Shown: in pieces, positions 16,849 to 24,952 of the stretch | Numbering within the stretch: position 1 is the stretch's first letter | Layout of the letters: each line of letters starts with the position of its first letter | Source of the DNA: an uncultured Bacteroidia bacterium | Lineage (GTDB): Bacteria; Bacteroidota; Bacteroidia; Bacteroidales; F082 | NCBI GenBank assembly: GCA_902791165.1 | Contig: CADAVB010000006.1 | Location: forward strand, 1-51,718 | Direction of reading: 5' to 3' | DNA length: 51,718 bases | Made by a program: the position numbers and the translations under genes | Notes under the pieces: generated by a model | What the model saw: the letters and a program-made list of their open reading frames with translations, nothing else | What the model was told of the DNA's origin: nothing | Database searches by the model: none

Positions 16849-18062
16849 GTCCCAAAATCTTTGAAATCCTCATTAGCTCTTGCATAATCCTCGGGTACGC
16901 CAATATCTATGAAATAACCGTCGCTGATATAGCCTTGGATTCGTCCTTCTACAACTTTGGGCTGAAGAAACTCCGTCTCAAACGAAAACCTTTCTGGCAT
17001 GTCCTTCAGCAAGGTTCTATCACTTACCATATATACCCCAGCGTTGATATACCCGTCCTCACAGAACCGTTTCTCGTTAAAGCCTGTCACAATACCACGC
17101 TTATCAAAGGACACTGTTCCATACCTATCGAAGTCCTTAAGATGTTTAACAGCCATGGTCAGGAGTTGGCCTTTTTTTTCGTGAGCCTTTTTCATCTGTT
17201 CCAAATCGACATCGAAAAAGGTGTCGCCATTCATTATGCAAACAGCATCCGAAGTGCATTTTTCCATGGCGAGTCGAATGCCTCCCCCAGTACCAAGAGG
17301 TGTCGCTTCAACCGCAAAGTCAATCTCACACGGGAATTCTCGCCTGTGCTCTTGCACCCAGTCCATGATACATTCTCGCTTATAGCCAACAGAAAGCACC
17401 ACTTTCCCAACGGGATACTGCGACAATGCCGACAACAGATAATACAGAAACGGCTTTCCATTGACAGGTGCCATACACTTGGGCACTTCGCTCACCACTG
17501 AGCGGAGCCGTGTACCCAATCCTCCAGCCAAAATAATCACTTCCATATCATTGGCTTTTACCCATTTATAGATTCCTTTTTCTTTCTTCATTGAATCCAC
17601 CTTGCAAAATGCGATACCGCAGTTGCGGGCGAATTCCTTATCCACATCCCCGTCGCCAACCATGAGGGTTCGTTCCGCCACAACTTCGGGATAATCCCGC
17701 AGTATGTCTTCCCACATGCCACGACCTGGTTTGCGTCGCACATCTTCGTCGGATAGTGCGGTGCAGTAGTATATGCCGTCAATTCGTCCTCCAGCCTTTT
17801 CAATCTCCTCCACCATGCGTTTGTGGATGTTAGCCAAATCGGCCTCAATCATAACACCTTTCCCAACTCCACGCTGGTTGGTGACAATAAAAATATGCTT
17901 AAAATGCCGTGCCAACTTTGGCATGGCTTCAAGCACGCCTGGTATGAACTCGAAATCTGCCCACCGTTTTACATAGTCATCCAACAAATGCACGTTGATG
18001 GTGCCGTCACGATCGAGCAGCAACGTGTCGTAAGGACCTATATTGATTTCATCAAGCTTCAC
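16830..18062 (-). CDS. Fused D,D-heptose 1,7-bisphosphate phosphatase (HAD) and heptose-1-phosphate guanylyltransferase
   Basis: A 410-residue two-domain protein. Residues 1-~165 are a HAD-IIIA phosphatase like GmhB, with the nucleophile motif LLLDRDGTIN, motif II FIVTNQRG and the acidic motif MVGDGDVD. Residues ~173-410 are a nucleotidyltransferase like HddC (IILAGGLGTRLRSVV, then PKCMAPVNGKPFL). Together the halves would perform the third and fourth steps of GDP-D-glycero-alpha-D-manno-heptose synthesis. The zinc-binding Cys/His loop of classical GmhB is absent: only YYCTALSDEDVRRKPGRGM is there. An internal Met at residue 173 could start a separate guanylyltransferase. It overlaps gmhA by four bases. 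Confidence 0.85.
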   Translation of the reverse strand: MKLDEINIGPYDTLLLDRDGTINVHLLDDYVKRWADFEFIPGVLEAMPKLARHFKHIFIVTNQRGVGKGVMIEADLANIHKRMVEEIEKAGGRIDGIYYCTALSDEDVRRKPGRGMWEDILRDYPEVVAERTLMVGDGDVDKEFARNCGIAFCKVDSMKKEKGIYKWVKANDMEVIILAGGLGTRLRSVVSEVPKCMAPVNGKPFLYYLLSALSQYPVGKVVLSVGYKRECIMDWVQEHRREFPCEIDFAVEATPLGTGGGIRLAMEKCTSDAVCIMNGDTFFDVDLEQMKKAHEKKGQLLTMAVKHLKDFDRYGTVSFDKRGIVTGFNEKRFCEDGYINAGVYMVSDRTLLKDMPERFSFETEFLQPKVVEGRIQGYISDGYFIDIGVPEDYARANEDFKDFGTWTKRK

Positions 18063-18706
18063 TTTTCACCAAAGAACTTTTCTTCCAACATCAGACATAG
18101 ACAGTGATACACAGGCAGATGCAGTTCCTGAATCTTGTATGTTTCTGCTTCGGGAACACGGATGCAAACATCAGAATACTTCATCAGTTTGCTCTCCTTA
18201 CAACCAGTAAGCCCTATCACTTTCAACCCTTTAGCCTTTGCATTGACCGCGGCATAAAGAACATTCATACTATTGCCGGAGGTGGATATTCCCAAAAACA
18301 CATCCCCTTCTTTACCATATCCGTTTACCTGTTGGGCAAACACCAACTCTGGTACCACATCGTTCATGAATGCCGTCTGCAAAGACGAATGTGCGGTCAG
18401 CGAAATGGCAGGCAATGCACCTTGAAGATTGTCTGCAAGCACTTGTCCCAGTTCCGGGTCTATCTCTTTCAAGGCTGTTGCGTGGTCGCCATACACTTTT
18501 CTTTTAAGTTTAAACTCCTTCATCAATTCACCCACAATGTGTTCCGAATCAGAAGCGGAGCCGCCATTCCCGCACACCAAAAGTTTTCCTCCTTTTCGAT
18601 AGGCTGTTTCTATCAGCTCGTATGCTTTCTTGATATCCTCTTTGCAAACCGTCAGTTTGGGATACCTTTCTATTAATAATTGAAGTTGCTCCTCCATAAC
18701 AATCAA
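18059..18706 (-). CDS. gmhA: Sedoheptulose-7-phosphate isomerase (SIS domain)
   Basis: A 215-residue single SIS-domain protein of the GmhA type. GmhA converts sedoheptulose 7-phosphate to D-glycero-D-manno-heptose 7-phosphate. Visible motifs are LLVCGNGGSASDSEHIVGELMKEF, LGISTSGNSMNVLYAA and a C-terminal His-containing helix IQELHLPVYHCLCLMLEE. It overlaps both neighbours by four bases (stop/start overlaps), which indicates translational coupling. With hddA upstream and the fused gmhB-hddC downstream, the GDP-heptose rather than the ADP-heptose branch is indicated. Confidence 0.92.
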   Translation of the reverse strand: MIVMEEQLQLLIERYPKLTVCKEDIKKAYELIETAYRKGGKLLVCGNGGSASDSEHIVGELMKEFKLKRKVYGDHATALKEIDPELGQVLADNLQGALPAISLTAHSSLQTAFMNDVVPELVFAQQVNGYGKEGDVFLGISTSGNSMNVLYAAVNAKAKGLKVIGLTGCKESKLMKYSDVCIRVPEAETYKIQELHLPVYHCLCLMLEEKFFGEK

Positions 18707-19758
18707 TGCTTCAGAGTTTCTATTCTATCTGTTTCGTATATCTTCCAACCATGCGCTCCGCCATCGGTAAAGTTGAAATGCAGTGTGAAACCGTCCAATT
18801 TGCCGAGCGCATCTATTACCGCTTTTTTCTTGGTAGGCTCCACTATGAACATAATGAAGCCACCACCGCCGGCACCACTAACCTTTCCCGCCAAGGCCCC
18901 AGCATCGATAGCCACTGCAAAAGCTTCCTCAATCACAGGGTTGGTGATGGCTCCTGCCATTTTCTTCTTGTCTTCCCAACCTTGTCCGATAATCCGAGCA
19001 AGCGCTTGCATATCGCCTTTCAGCACAGCGAGTTTCATATCCACCGCGCTCTGCTTGATACGATGCATCGCTTCAATGGACATGGTATTGCCCGATGAGA
19101 TATTCTTCCTCTGCTCGTCAATGATGGCAGCAGAGCTTCGCGATCGACCCGTGAAATAAAGCACAATACTGGACTCCATCTCGTCGACTATCCAACGCTT
19201 CACTTTCAGCGGGTTGATTATTACCATGTCGTCATTCAGGAACTCCATATAATTGAACCCGCCAAACGCAGCTGCATACTGGTCTTGCTTGCCACCCGAC
19301 AAATTGAGATCCTTACGCTCAATCTCGTAGGCCAGACGGGCTATCTCATAGTCGCCCAACGGCAGACTGTGCCATTCAACAAACGCTTTTAGTATGGCTA
19401 CCACCATAGTCGAAGAAGTACCTAATCCTGACCCCGCAGGCGCGTCGTTATAGGTAGTTATCTTGCATGATTTCAACGGAATACTGTAATCGCGCATCAC
19501 CCGATTGTAGCAACCTTTCAAAAGCGAAGCCTTGCCGTCTATCTCCAATTTGCGGCTAAGGGGATAGCACTCAAAACATTCATCGTCGTAACTCTCAATG
19601 GTCACGAAATCGTCATCCGTTTCCTCTATCGTACAATAAGCATAGAGATTGATGGTCGCATTCAGAATAATGCCGCCATAAATGTCGCTATAAGGGCTAA
19701 CATCACTTCCTCCTCCCGCAAGTCCAATACGCAACGGTGCTTTACTCCTGACAATCAT
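18703..19758 (-). CDS. hddA: D-glycero-alpha-D-manno-heptose-7-phosphate kinase (GHMP family)
   Basis: A 351-residue GHMP kinase. The N-terminus IVRSKAPLRIGLAGGGSDVSPY is typical of HddA and related sugar kinases. The ATP-binding motif is PAGSGLGTSSTMVVAIL, and the C-terminal motif is GKVSGAGGGGFIMF. It would phosphorylate heptose 7-phosphate at the anomeric position. It is the first gene of the heptose operon, with its own promoter at 19807. L-fucose kinase-like enzymes are the nearest alternative, but gmhA next door settles the assignment. Confidence 0.9.
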   Translation of the reverse strand: MIVRSKAPLRIGLAGGGSDVSPYSDIYGGIILNATINLYAYCTIEETDDDFVTIESYDDECFECYPLSRKLEIDGKASLLKGCYNRVMRDYSIPLKSCKITTYNDAPAGSGLGTSSTMVVAILKAFVEWHSLPLGDYEIARLAYEIERKDLNLSGGKQDQYAAAFGGFNYMEFLNDDMVIINPLKVKRWIVDEMESSIVLYFTGRSRSSAAIIDEQRKNISSGNTMSIEAMHRIKQSAVDMKLAVLKGDMQALARIIGQGWEDKKKMAGAITNPVIEEAFAVAIDAGALAGKVSGAGGGGFIMFIVEPTKKKAVIDALGKLDGFTLHFNFTDGGAHGWKIYETDRIETLKH

Positions 19759-19806
19759 AATTATCTATTTTGAGACAATTCTATTATTTCAAAAAAGTTC
19801 ATTTTG

Positions 19807-19814
19807 CAAAAATA
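19807..19814 (-). promoter_or_regulatory. Bacteroidota -7 promoter element for the heptose operon
   Basis: On the minus strand this reads TATTTTTG, matching TAnnTTTG. A TTG lies 19 bases further upstream. It is 49 bases ahead of the hddA start. Confidence 0.65.
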
Positions 19815-19904
19815 TCAATTTTTCATAAAACAAGAATTAAACAACAGAAAAATCCGAAAGAAACAATTATTTTCGTAAATTCGCAGCCTAAAACAACACA
19901 CCAA

Positions 19905-22409
19905 ATGAAAGATTTTTTTCAAAAAAACAAGAAAACATTCGGCATTTTAGCCTGCATACTTGGCTTCGCTTTAATCACGTTGGTCTATTTCAGTCCCATC
20001 TTTGAAGGCAAACGCATCAAGCAACATGACATAGAAATGTTTCAAGGCATGTCTCATGAAATCAGCGAATACCGAAATGCCACCGGCGAGCAACCTTTAT
20101 GGACCAATTCAATGTTTAGTGGAATGCCTGCTTGGAACATCTCCACCCCCATCAAGAAGAATTTATTTCTTTTCGTCGACCGAGAATTATCTCTTCATCT
20201 ACCAATGCCCATCGGAAGTGTTTTCATCGGCATGTTGGGTTTCTTTATTCTCTTGTTGATACTGGATGTAGGGGTATGGACCAGTGCCATTGGAGCCATT
20301 GCCTATGGGCTTACCTCCTATATGTTCATCATTATCGGTGCGGGACACAATTCAAAGGCTTATGCCATGGCCTACATGGCACCCGTACTTGCAGGCATTA
20401 TTTTGACCTACAAGGGGAAGTATCTTTGGGGAAGTCTTCTTACCACTATCGCACTTGCGTTACAATTAAGATCAAACCACTTGCAAATCACCTATTATTT
20501 AGCGCTTACCATAGCCGTCTTCGTTATTGCAGAATTCATCTGCGACATTAGGAATAAGCGTTTGGGGCATTTTTTTAAAGCTTCTTCCCTCCTCATTGTA
20601 GCTGCTGTTTTCAGCGTGCTAACCTTTTCAACAGTGCTTTATTCAAATTATGAGTTCAGCAAGGACACCACTCGCGGCAAACCCGTGCTGACCGAAGCAG
20701 GCGGCAACCAAACCAAGGGCCTCGACCGCGACTACATCACGCAATGGAGCTACGGCATCGGCGAAACATGGAGCTTGCTAATTCCCAACGCCAAAGGTGG
20801 CGCGTCGGCATATATCGGCAGCCAAAACCCCGCCTTGGAAAAAGCCGACCCGCGCTTCAGGCAAAACATTGCGCAAAGCAATGCCTACTGGGGCGACCAA
20901 CCTGGCACCAGCGGTCCAGTTTATGTTGGCGCTATCGTTGTGTTCCTTTTCTTACTAGGTGCCCTCACCGTAAAAGGCAGCATGAAATGGGCCTTGCTCA
21001 TCGCCACGCTGCTATCCATCCTGCTCAGTTGGGGCAAAAATTTCATGGGGTTCACCGACTTTTTCATCGATTACATTCCTGGCTACAACAAGTTCCGTGC
21101 AGTTTCCATGACTTTGGTCATCGCCGAAGTCACCATGCCACTATTAGGCTTCTTAGGCTTGGCTGAAATCACTAATAATCCTGAATATTTCAAGCAGAAC
21201 AAGAAAAAGTTCTATATCGCGTTGGGCATTACGGCCGGATTCTGCCTGCTGTTTTACCTCGCTCCGAAGGCTTTCTTCTCTTTCCTGAGCCAAGGCGAGG
21301 CCGAACAGTTTGCCCAACTCGGATCGGGCGCCGACGGAGCTGTCTATCAAGCCTTTGCCAGCAGCCTTGAGGACGTGCGCGTGGCCATTTTCCGCAAAGA
21401 TGCCATCCGTAGCTTCCTGTTCATCCTTTTGGCGGCCATCCCGATTTTCCTCTACGGGAAGGGCAAGCTGAAAGCCGTTCCCACTTTCGCCATCCTTGGC
21501 GCATTGATCCTGTTTGACATGTACCCCATCGACAAACGTTATCTCAATAACGACAATTTTGTTTCGAAACAGCAGTACGAGAAACCCTTCACGGAAAGCG
21601 CTGCCGACAGGTTTATCCTCGCCGACAACACGCTCGACTTTAGGGTGCTGAATCTTACTCGCGATGTGTTCAACGATGCCAGTACATCCTATTTCCACAA
21701 GTCGGTGGGAGGCTACCATGGTGCCAAGCTCCGTCGTTACCAAGATCTCATCTCACGCTATCTTAACCCCGAGATTCAAAAGTTTGGTACCATCTTCAAG
21801 AGCATAAGCACCGATGCCGATTTTGCTCCACAGATGGAACAACAGAAGATTTTGAATATGTTGAACACCAAATACATCATTTATAATCCTGAAGCAGCAC
21901 CTTTGGAAAACCCCTGCGCATTCGGCAATGCCTGGATTGTAAATGACATCGTATGGGCAGCAACGCCTAACGAAGAGTTTGACGCTTTGGCCGATACCGA
22001 CTTGCGGCACACCGCAATCCTTCATCAGGAATTCAAGGATCAACTCGCCAGCTATCAACCTTCTGGCGAAATTGAAGGAAACATCAAATTGACCGAATAC
22101 CGTCCCAATCAGGTTACTTATAGTTTCAACGCCGCTGAAGATAAGTTGGTGGTCTTTTCCGAGATCTGGACCAGCAAGGGCTGGACGATGAAAGTTGATG
22201 GAACAGAACATCCCATCCTCCGTTCCAACTACCTCCTCCGGGCTGCTTTGATTCCAGCCGGACAACATGAAATTGTGATGCGCTATGAACCAAGAATCTG
22301 GAAAGTGGGCAACACCATTTGCTTCGTCAGTTCACTGCTAATCCTACTGGTCTTTGCTGTTACTGTTGTGTATTCCATTTTCGGGAAAAAGAAGGCCCAA
22401 CAATCATGA
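19905..22409 (+). CDS. YfhO-family multi-spanning membrane protein
   Basis: An 834-residue protein with about a dozen hydrophobic segments and a large C-terminal soluble part. Early features are LITLVYFSPIFEGKRIKQHDI and the WTNSMFSGMPAW loop, and the late part holds FSEIWTSKGWTMKVDGTEH. These are typical of the YfhO family, GT-C-fold proteins thought to move sugars onto envelope polymers using lipid-linked donors. The start at MKDFFQKNKKTFG is preferred because the longer open frame upstream overlaps the promoter region. A weak promoter-like TAAATTCG lies at 19876-19883. It overlaps the next glycosyltransferase gene by four bases, so the two are coupled. Confidence 0.82.
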   Translation: MKDFFQKNKKTFGILACILGFALITLVYFSPIFEGKRIKQHDIEMFQGMSHEISEYRNATGEQPLWTNSMFSGMPAWNISTPIKKNLFLFVDRELSLHLPMPIGSVFIGMLGFFILLLILDVGVWTSAIGAIAYGLTSYMFIIIGAGHNSKAYAMAYMAPVLAGIILTYKGKYLWGSLLTTIALALQLRSNHLQITYYLALTIAVFVIAEFICDIRNKRLGHFFKASSLLIVAAVFSVLTFSTVLYSNYEFSKDTTRGKPVLTEAGGNQTKGLDRDYITQWSYGIGETWSLLIPNAKGGASAYIGSQNPALEKADPRFRQNIAQSNAYWGDQPGTSGPVYVGAIVVFLFLLGALTVKGSMKWALLIATLLSILLSWGKNFMGFTDFFIDYIPGYNKFRAVSMTLVIAEVTMPLLGFLGLAEITNNPEYFKQNKKKFYIALGITAGFCLLFYLAPKAFFSFLSQGEAEQFAQLGSGADGAVYQAFASSLEDVRVAIFRKDAIRSFLFILLAAIPIFLYGKGKLKAVPTFAILGALILFDMYPIDKRYLNNDNFVSKQQYEKPFTESAADRFILADNTLDFRVLNLTRDVFNDASTSYFHKSVGGYHGAKLRRYQDLISRYLNPEIQKFGTIFKSISTDADFAPQMEQQKILNMLNTKYIIYNPEAAPLENPCAFGNAWIVNDIVWAATPNEEFDALADTDLRHTAILHQEFKDQLASYQPSGEIEGNIKLTEYRPNQVTYSFNAAEDKLVVFSEIWTSKGWTMKVDGTEHPILRSNYLLRAALIPAGQHEIVMRYEPRIWKVGNTICFVSSLLILLVFAVTVVYSIFGKKKAQQS

Positions 22410-23494
22410 AAGTCCTTTTCATAAGATACAAAAAGTCGAAAGACATCTTCGAAGGTGGTGAGCAAGTCAGCCAGAAAAACTTCGATGCCATCGCACAAAT
22501 AGCAGGGGAAGAAAATGTCACAACATGGTATATCCATGACGAAACCCTACGAAAAACAATTGTGGATTACGCCAAGGGTGCATTTTTTATCCCCTTCAAC
22601 TACTTTTTCGGCCTTAACCCATCAAACGTCAAGAGAATCGTGGATGAGGCAAAGAACTACGATGTGGTATGGATTGATAGAAGCGTATTCGGTATCGTGG
22701 CAAAAAAATTGAAAGAGCAAGGTTACGAAGGGAAAATCATCACTTTCTTCCATAATGTAGAAGTGCCTTACTTCGAAGCTAAATTAGGAAAAAAAATTGG
22801 GAGAAAGTTTTTGTTAAGATGTGTCGATAGGAACGACTATTATTCATGCCATTATTCCGATAAGATTGTCGCCCTGAATCCGCGCGACGAGAAAGAGTTG
22901 TCCAAACGGTATGGTCGCCAAGCAGACGTATTAATTCCAGTGGCTTTTAAGGACAAATACCTCAAAGACCATTATCCGCAAGAATCCACTTCTATTCAGC
23001 CCTTGTGTTTGTTCCTCGGAGCATACTTTCCTCCAAACAACGAAGGCATTCTATGGTTCGTGAAGAATGTCCTACCGCAAGTAAACATCCATTTGAGAGT
23101 GGTGGGCAAAGGCATGGCTAGACTGAAGGCAGAAGAGCCAATGTTGAAAGACATTGACGTGGTGAGCGACGCGCCCAATCTACTCCCCTACTTCGAAGAA
23201 GCCGACATCATGATTCTGCCTATCTTCAAAGGTAGTGGCATGAAGGTAAAAACCTGCGAAAGCCTCATGTACGGCAAAAACATCATCGCCACCGACGAGG
23301 CCTTTATGGGGTACGAGGTTGACTACGATGTTATTGGAGGAAAGTGCAACACTGCTGACGAGTTCATAACATGCATCAAAGGGTTTGAGAGCAAGCCTCG
23401 TCCGCGTTTCAACGCCTACTCGCGACAGATGTTTTTGGAAAAATATTCCGAAGAGGCTGTCATTGGCAAGTTCAGGGAGGTTCTTGACGTATAA
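22406..23494 (+). CDS. Glycosyltransferase, GT-B/GT4-like
   Basis: A 362-residue protein beginning MKVLFIRYKKSKDIFEGGEQ. Features are an N-terminal Rossmann-like half with FFHNVEVPYFEAKLGKK and a C-terminal half with LCLFLGAYFPPNNEGILWFV, VVGKGMARL and ILPIFKGSGMKVKTCESLMYG, the donor-binding region of GT4 enzymes. The ATG at 22406 overlaps the YfhO stop codon (ATGA), so that start is preferred. It converges with the phosphotransferase gene after 11 bases. Donor and acceptor are unknown. Confidence 0.82.
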   Translation: MKVLFIRYKKSKDIFEGGEQVSQKNFDAIAQIAGEENVTTWYIHDETLRKTIVDYAKGAFFIPFNYFFGLNPSNVKRIVDEAKNYDVVWIDRSVFGIVAKKLKEQGYEGKIITFFHNVEVPYFEAKLGKKIGRKFLLRCVDRNDYYSCHYSDKIVALNPRDEKELSKRYGRQADVLIPVAFKDKYLKDHYPQESTSIQPLCLFLGAYFPPNNEGILWFVKNVLPQVNIHLRVVGKGMARLKAEEPMLKDIDVVSDAPNLLPYFEEADIMILPIFKGSGMKVKTCESLMYGKNIIATDEAFMGYEVDYDVIGGKCNTADEFITCIKGFESKPRPRFNAYSRQMFLEKYSEEAVIGKFREVLDV

Positions 23495-23505
23495 TTGGCC
23501 AAACC

Positions 23506-24813
23506 TTAACTGTTGATTACCGTTTCCAAAACTTTCAGAATCTTTTGTGAAGGCAGTATGCCGTCTTTCGGCTTCAGATAGTCTTCAAAAATCTGGTCCC
23601 TGGCAAGCATCAACGGGTCTTTACCTTCAATCACCACCTCCTGCAAAAAACGCTCGATATCTTCTCTGGTTCTGCCATGATAGTGACAATTGAAAGAATG
23701 GATTCCGAACTCGTTGAACTTACCAGTCATATCGGTTTCACCGCAGAGATACATCACCGGTTTCCTTACAAACAAATATTCCGTAGTGAACGAACCGCAT
23801 TCGTGAATCATGGCATCTGAGGTCAAAAACAAATCCACATAGCCGTCGCTGACTAATTGGGCATTCTCTAATGCATCCCATTTATTATAATACGCTTCCG
23901 TTTTTTCAACGCCCCACAACTGCTGGAGTTTGAACATTAACATCTGGTGCGGCTTAAAAACAAATTGAATCGCATCGTTATATTTCTCAGCCATCTCCAG
24001 CATCACGTCACACACTTCGAGAAACAACGACGTATACTCCTTTTGATCAATGGTGTGATGTGGGGCGAAAATCACTTTTTTCTTAACTTTGGGCTGTGGT
24101 TTCCACAAATTCTTAGGCACATAATCGTCACTAAGAAACACCTCAGTAGCTGGATAGCCAGTGACCACCGTATTCTCTGCTTTATTTCGGGAGTGTTCCG
24201 CCGCCATCTTTCGATGTAGTTCCGTCTCCACGAAATGCAAACCCACAAGATTGATAAAAAACGAATCGTAGTTTTTGCGATATAAGCTTAAAGAGCTGAA
24301 GCCGTATGGCAAATAACAGGTAAGAATATCTTTGAAATGGTCAACGTAATACTTGGGGTATGAGTCTTTGTAAGGATTGGTGAATACAATGACATCTGGT
24401 TTTGCCACACCTCTAATATCAAGCCACTTATGCCTTTTTTCATCGTATGGAATTACATATTCAAAGCCTTTCTTCTCCATGAATTCCTTAGTGCGTTCGA
24501 TGGTACGCTGTTCTTCCTCTGGATTAAATTCTTTGTAAACAGCAAAAGGATAAATCACCGCATAAGGATGATAGCGGGGGTGTTTCAACATCGCTTTAAA
24601 CACTTCGTCTGCTTTCCACATCCCAGGAATGGTAAGGAAAAAAGCCACTTCCAGACAATTTTTGTCTCTCAGTTTCTTCGCCGCCTCCATTTGGGAACGA
24701 CGAAACGCCTTGAAATACCATTTCGAAACAGGCTTGAAATGATTGCGCAGAAGATCCTTATATGCAATCAACACACGCAATTGAGTAACAATAGAATTTT
24801 TTGGACCGTCCAT
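23506..24813 (-). CDS. CDP-glycerol/CDP-ribitol phosphotransferase-like protein
   Basis: A 435-residue protein related to the CDP-glycerol:poly(glycerophosphate) glycerophosphotransferase family (Glyphos_transf), known from teichoic acid and phosphate-containing capsule synthesis. Visible pieces are VVTGYPATEVFL, KKKVIFAPHHTID, FVFKPHQM and the region DLFLTSDAMIHECGSFTTEY, whose Asp/Ser-Asp and His positions match the catalytic area of TagF-like enzymes. There is no signal peptide, so a cytoplasmic-face enzyme is expected. The gene upstream on the same strand is a CDP-ribitol synthase-like fusion, which makes ribitol phosphate the likelier group transferred. The gap to it is 139 bases with nothing recognisable. 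Confidence 0.75.
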   Translation of the reverse strand: MDGPKNSIVTQLRVLIAYKDLLRNHFKPVSKWYFKAFRRSQMEAAKKLRDKNCLEVAFFLTIPGMWKADEVFKAMLKHPRYHPYAVIYPFAVYKEFNPEEEQRTIERTKEFMEKKGFEYVIPYDEKRHKWLDIRGVAKPDVIVFTNPYKDSYPKYYVDHFKDILTCYLPYGFSSLSLYRKNYDSFFINLVGLHFVETELHRKMAAEHSRNKAENTVVTGYPATEVFLSDDYVPKNLWKPQPKVKKKVIFAPHHTIDQKEYTSLFLEVCDVMLEMAEKYNDAIQFVFKPHQMLMFKLQQLWGVEKTEAYYNKWDALENAQLVSDGYVDLFLTSDAMIHECGSFTTEYLFVRKPVMYLCGETDMTGKFNEFGIHSFNCHYHGRTREDIERFLQEVVIEGKDPLMLARDQIFEDYLKPKDGILPSQKILKVLETVINS

Positions 24814-24952
24814 TACTTAAAAACGTTTCTAAAAGTTCATACATTTTGCTAGCAACTATCCGTCATCCAGTTCTCGTGGTCTGAATTTTTGATTTGGATA
24901 GACTTATCGTACAACTTGAAGTGAAAAAAGCGTCAAAATCTTTCATTGCCAG

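Noticed and set aside
19770-19904. N-terminal extension of the YfhO-type protein
   Set aside because: The extra 45 codons cover the divergent promoter region and are AT-rich. The membrane protein pattern begins at MKDFFQKNKK.
24814-24952. A small gene or RNA between the phosphotransferase and CDP-ribitol genes
   Set aside because: No start with a plausible product, no strong hairpin and no promoter element were found in these 139 bases.
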